From contig JBEGTT010000237.1 in assembly GCA_041179245.1 (NCBI GenBank), positions 1-8,631 of the forward strand: a stretch of DNA of 8,631 bases, read 5' to 3'. Positions within the stretch are counted from its first letter, which is position 1. Each line of letters starts with the position of its first letter. A program made the translations under genes and the position numbers. The DNA comes from JBEGTT01 sp041179245. Lineage in GTDB: Bacteria; Pseudomonadota; Gammaproteobacteria; Burkholderiales; Rhodocyclaceae. Under the pieces are notes generated by a model. The model searched no databases, was not told the DNA's origin, and saw only the letters and a program-made list of their open reading frames with translations. Below, piece after piece: positions 5,833 to 8,631 of the stretch.

Positions 5833-6402
5833 ATGTTACGCACCTTGTTTACTGGATTTGTTGGATTGGTACTCGCTACCGCCGCATGCCTCGCGATTTC
5901 AGCCCCCCAAGTAGAATTAATAACCTCGGAGGGCCGTATCGTTCTCGAATTAAATGCTGAGAAAGCACCAAAATCCGTTGAGAATTTCCTACGCTACGCT
6001 AAGGATGGATTCTATAACGGCACCATTTTTCACCGTGTCATTCCTAATTTCATGATTCAGGGCGGTGGTTTCGACACCCAGTTGGAGCAAAAGCCAACCC
6101 GGGCGCCCATTCAAAATGAAGCGGCTAATGGCTTGCTAAATCTGCGCGGGACGATTGCCATGGCCAGGACAGGCAACCCCCATTCTGCAACGGCCCAGTT
6201 TTTTATTAACCACAAGAACAATACGATGCTTGATTACCCCGGGCACGATGGCTGGGGTTATGCCGTCTTTGGCAAAGTAGTTCAGGGGATGGAAGTCGTC
6301 GACAAAATCGCCGCCTCGTCCACCGGGAATATCAAAGGCATGCAAAACGTTCCCTTCAAAAATATTGTTATTCAATCCACTACGATTCTTTCTGAGAAAT
6401 AA
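5833..6402 (+). CDS. ppiA: Exported cyclophilin-type peptidyl-prolyl cis-trans isomerase
   Basis: Cyclophilins speed cis-trans isomerisation of X-Pro bonds; this copy carries an export signal and should act in the periplasm. Seen in 189 residues: an N-terminal hydrophobic signal (1 to about 24, with Arg3), then the cyclophilin core. Catalytic-pocket motifs are FHRVIP with Arg68, FMIQGGGF (73-80), MARTGNPHSA (110-119), QFFIN (122-126) and DGWGYAVFG (139-147). The signal contains TAAC with Cys19, which could be a lipobox, so a membrane-anchored form is possible. The core is close to the cytoplasmic PpiB encoded next door (shared APIxNEAANGL and HSATAQFFIN), as if derived from it by duplication. 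GAAAGAG about 8 bases before the ATG is a weak ribosome site. It lies between the TPR gene and ppiB in a tight series. Confidence 0.93.
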   Translation: MLRTLFTGFVGLVLATAACLAISAPQVELITSEGRIVLELNAEKAPKSVENFLRYAKDGFYNGTIFHRVIPNFMIQGGGFDTQLEQKPTRAPIQNEAANGLLNLRGTIAMARTGNPHSATAQFFINHKNNTMLDYPGHDGWGYAVFGKVVQGMEVVDKIAASSTGNIKGMQNVPFKNIVIQSTTILSEK

Positions 6403-6411
6403 GGAGTTCCC

Positions 6412-6903
6412 ATGATCAAACTAACCACAACTTTAGGTGTTATCACCCTCGAACTGGACGCTGAAAAAGCCCCAAAAACTGTCGAAAACTTCACCCAATA
6501 TGTGCAAGATGGCCATTTCGACGGCACCATTTTTCACCGCATCATTCCCGGTTTTATGGCCCAAGGTGGCGGTTTCGCTGAAGACATGAGTCAGAAAGAG
6601 GTTCGTGCCCCAATCGACAATGAGGCCGCCAACGGTTTGAAGAACAAGCGCGGTACCGTAGCCATGGCCCGCACCAATGACCCACATTCAGCAACAGCCC
6701 AGTTCTTTATCAATCTGGTAGATAACGATTTTCTAGACTTCCGCTCACCCAGCGGCAATGGCTGGGGTTACTGTGTTTTTGGTGCAGTGGTCGAAGGTAT
6801 TGAGGTGGTTGAGGCCATGAGCAAAGTCAAGACAGGAAGCAAAGGCTTTCATCAGGACGTACCCAAAGAGGCGATCATCATCGAAAAAGCTGAAATCATC
6901 TAA
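6412..6903 (+). CDS. ppiB: Cytoplasmic cyclophilin, peptidyl-prolyl cis-trans isomerase B
   Basis: This is the cytoplasmic single-domain cyclophilin. Seen in 163 residues (E. coli PpiB has 164): no signal peptide and an immediate start MIKLTTTLGV. The pocket motifs are FHRIIP with Arg43, FMAQGGGF (48-55), MARTNDPHSA (85-94), QFFIN (97-101) and NGWGYCVFG (116-124). The C terminus HQDVPKEAIIIEKAEI resembles E. coli PpiB closely. The family's usual FMIQGGG is FMAQGGG here, a small change next to the catalytic Gln51. A strong AAGGAG site (6401-6406) overlaps the stop codon of the preceding cyclophilin gene, with 9 bases between stop and start, so translation of the two is probably coupled. lpxH follows 24 bases downstream. 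Confidence 0.97.
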   Translation: MIKLTTTLGVITLELDAEKAPKTVENFTQYVQDGHFDGTIFHRIIPGFMAQGGGFAEDMSQKEVRAPIDNEAANGLKNKRGTVAMARTNDPHSATAQFFINLVDNDFLDFRSPSGNGWGYCVFGAVVEGIEVVEAMSKVKTGSKGFHQDVPKEAIIIEKAEII

Positions 6904-6927
6904 GCGGCTACCCGCACTGTCTCTGCT

Positions 6928-7674
6928 GTGATTTATTTCATCTCGGATTTGCACCTATCGCCTCAGACACCTGGGGCGGTAGCCATTCTGGAACGCTTTC
7001 TGGCTGGCATTGCACAACCCGAAAACCAGCTGTTCATTCTGGGTGATTTTTTTGAGGCTTGGGTTGGGGATGACTCGACTAATGATCCTGTAGTCGACGG
7101 GTCTTTTAATCGGAAAATTGTTGCCTTACTGGCTAAGGCCAGTGCCTCTGGATTGAAAATTGGGCTACAACACGGCAACCGTGATTTTTTGCTGGGTGAA
7201 CGCTTTGCTAAAGCGACTGGCCTGAATTTGCTACCTGACCCCTACGTTCTTTCTACACCGGAATGGCAGTTTGTGTTGTCCCACGGTGACACTTTGTGTA
7301 CGGATGACACGGCCTACCAAGCCTTCCGTTCTCAAGTTCGCACTCCTGAGTGGCAAGCGCTTTTTCTAGCCAAACCGTTGAACGAACGTTTGGCTATTGC
7401 TCGACAAATGCGCGAACACAGTAGCCAACAACATCAAAAAAATGCCGAGAAATCTCAGTATTCGGCAGATTTAAATATTAGCGAGACAGACGACTTTTTG
7501 CGCCAACATGGTTATGCCACGTTTATTCATGGACATACCCACCAGCCAGCTATTCATGACCATATCGTTGATGGCATTCATGTAGAGCGCTGGGTTTTGG
7601 CCGATTGGCATGAAGACTGCGGAGAAGCCCTATGCTGGGATGGTGAGCATCTTTTCCGCCAAGTATTACGCTAA
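6928..7674 (+). CDS. lpxH: UDP-2,3-diacylglucosamine diphosphatase
   Basis: LpxH hydrolyses UDP-2,3-diacylglucosamine to lipid X and UMP, the fourth step of lipid A synthesis, at the inner face of the inner membrane. Seen in 248 residues: the metallophosphoesterase set DLH (Asp7, His9), GDFFEAWVGDD (Asp40), GNRD (Asn84), SHGDTLCTDD (His119) and HGHTH (His201, His203), which bind a two-metal, probably Mn, centre. The lid region (about 125-175, with YQAFR and MREHS) is also present. The length is typical (E. coli 240). The start is GTG at 6928-6930, since no other in-frame start exists between ppiB and the DLH motif; it lacks a clear ribosome site and may depend on coupling to ppiB. The gene implies an outer membrane with lipopolysaccharide. 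Confidence 0.96.
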   Translation: MIYFISDLHLSPQTPGAVAILERFLAGIAQPENQLFILGDFFEAWVGDDSTNDPVVDGSFNRKIVALLAKASASGLKIGLQHGNRDFLLGERFAKATGLNLLPDPYVLSTPEWQFVLSHGDTLCTDDTAYQAFRSQVRTPEWQALFLAKPLNERLAIARQMREHSSQQHQKNAEKSQYSADLNISETDDFLRQHGYATFIHGHTHQPAIHDHIVDGIHVERWVLADWHEDCGEALCWDGEHLFRQVLR

Positions 7675-7708
7675 TCAGCAATTAAATAATTATTAAAGGA
7701 ACTTACAT

Positions 7709-8631
7709 ATGGCAAATGGCATTGCAAGTGGGGGGATGTGGGCAATTTTTATCGCCTTTGTCATCGTGGCCCTAGTGGTAGATTTGGTTGCGCTCGATCG
7801 CAAAGGCGCAAAAAAAGTAAGCGTCGGTGAAGCTGTGCGCTGGTCACTGCTTTGGGTCAGCCTAGCATTGTTATTTGATGGTTTGTTGTGGGTCTGGCTA
7901 GATCACGTCAGCGGCCCCGAACTCGCAAACCAAAAAGCGACCGAATTTCTCACGGGTTACCTGATCGAGAAATCGCTTTCGGTCGATAACATCTTCATTT
8001 TCCTGATGATTTTTCAGTCATTTCTGGTTCCACCCGAACAACAGAAACGCGCCCTCATTATCGGTGTCATCGGTGCGATCGTGCTTCGCGCAATAATGAT
8101 CCTCGCAGGGGCTTGGCTGGTTGAACGCTTCCACTGGATTCTCTATCTGTTTGGCGCATTCTTACTCTTCACTGGTGTCAAAATGTTCTTTGGTGGCGAA
8201 GAAGAAGAGCCCGATCTGGAGCAGAACCCTATACTCCGCTGGATGCGCACCCATTTGAGTATGACTGCCGTTTTTCACGATCACCAACTCACCTTCATCC
8301 GCGATGGTGTCCGTTGGTTCACCCCACTCTTTGCCGTGGTGGTACTGGTCTCCATTACGGATGTGATTTTTGCGGTGGATTCAATCCCTGCCATTTTTGC
8401 AATTACTACAGACCCCTTCATTGTCCTAACTTCAAACATCTTCGCCATTCTGGGTCTTCGTGCGATGTTCTTCCTTTTGGCTGATATGGCTGACCGTTTT
8501 CATCTACTTAAGTATGGCTTGGCTGTTGTACTAACGTTTATAGGGGCCAAGATGCTGATTGTGGACTTCTACAAGATTCCGATTGGCCCAGCCCTTGGTG
8601 TAGTTGCCTTTATCCTTTTAACGTCCGTTGC
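7709..8631 (+). CDS. alx: TerC/Alx-family integral membrane protein, probable manganese exporter (3' end outside window)
   Basis: Alx and related TerC proteins are multi-span inner-membrane proteins; E. coli Alx exports Mn2+ and responds to alkaline pH. Seen: 307 complete codons, so about 15 residues are missing compared with E. coli Alx (321). There are about eight to nine hydrophobic segments. The family hallmarks are FLTGYLIEKSLSVDN (80-94, with Glu87 and Asp93), ILYLFGAFLLFTGVKM (144-159), DVIFAVDSIPAIFA (218-231) and LTSNIFAILGLRAM (240-253). The membrane Glu that E. coli Alx carries three residues before the first Asp of that motif is Ser215 here. A charged loop EEEEPD (164-169) lies between spans. 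AAAGGA (7695-7700) sits 8 bases before the ATG. Only 34 bases separate it from lpxH, too few for the manganese riboswitch that precedes E. coli alx. The symbol is by homology; the substrate is not shown by the sequence. Confidence 0.9.
   Translation, partial: MANGIASGGMWAIFIAFVIVALVVDLVALDRKGAKKVSVGEAVRWSLLWVSLALLFDGLLWVWLDHVSGPELANQKATEFLTGYLIEKSLSVDNIFIFLMIFQSFLVPPEQQKRALIIGVIGAIVLRAIMILAGAWLVERFHWILYLFGAFLLFTGVKMFFGGEEEEPDLEQNPILRWMRTHLSMTAVFHDHQLTFIRDGVRWFTPLFAVVVLVSITDVIFAVDSIPAIFAITTDPFIVLTSNIFAILGLRAMFFLLADMADRFHLLKYGLAVVLTFIGAKMLIVDFYKIPIGPALGVVAFILLTSV

Overview
The window reads as chromosomal housekeeping sequence from a Gram-negative proteobacterium, most likely a betaproteobacterium. 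Supporting signs are LpxH (lipid A synthesis), a ClpP with a long N-terminal extension before the conserved EQSGRGER segment, a cysteinyl-tRNA synthetase whose first motif reads CGMTVYDYCHLGH, and an 87-residue IF-1 encoded beside a cold-shock gene rather than in a ribosomal-protein cluster. The genus cannot be fixed from the sequence; a Nitrosomonadales-like lineage is only a guess. I see no insertion sequence, prophage, CRISPR array, tRNA or rRNA.

Left block, minus strand: trigger factor (tig, 592-1896) followed by clpP (from 550, running off the left edge). This is the usual protein-quality-control order, with clpX expected beyond the edge. A 425-base divergent spacer (1897-2321) separates tig from the next block. 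It contains two perfect palindromes, a short repeated motif and the cold-shock gene's leader.

Central block, plus strand: a CspA-type cold-shock protein (2322-2525), the long IF-1 (2582-2845) and an unrecognised 60-residue protein (2860-3042). They are closely spaced and probably form one unit concerned with translation under cold or stress. This block converges on a minus-strand pair: cysS (3604-4995) and, downstream of it, an unrecognised 150-residue protein with one N-terminal membrane segment (3115-3567). A long hairpin lies in the 72-base convergent gap.

Right block, plus strand: an exported TPR protein (5195-5785), an exported cyclophilin (5833-6402), a cytoplasmic cyclophilin (6412-6903), lpxH (6928-7674) and a TerC/Alx-family membrane protein (from 7709, running off the right edge). 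Gaps of 9 to 47 bases suggest one transcript. Its theme is protein folding and the cell envelope, ending in a probable metal-ion exporter.

Nothing here is clearly a new biological system. The best candidates for a second look are the 60-residue gene behind csp-infA, two mutually exclusive hairpins in front of the csp ribosome binding site, the 150-residue membrane protein behind cysS, and the Alx homologue, which lacks both room for the riboswitch known from E. coli alx and one acidic membrane residue.
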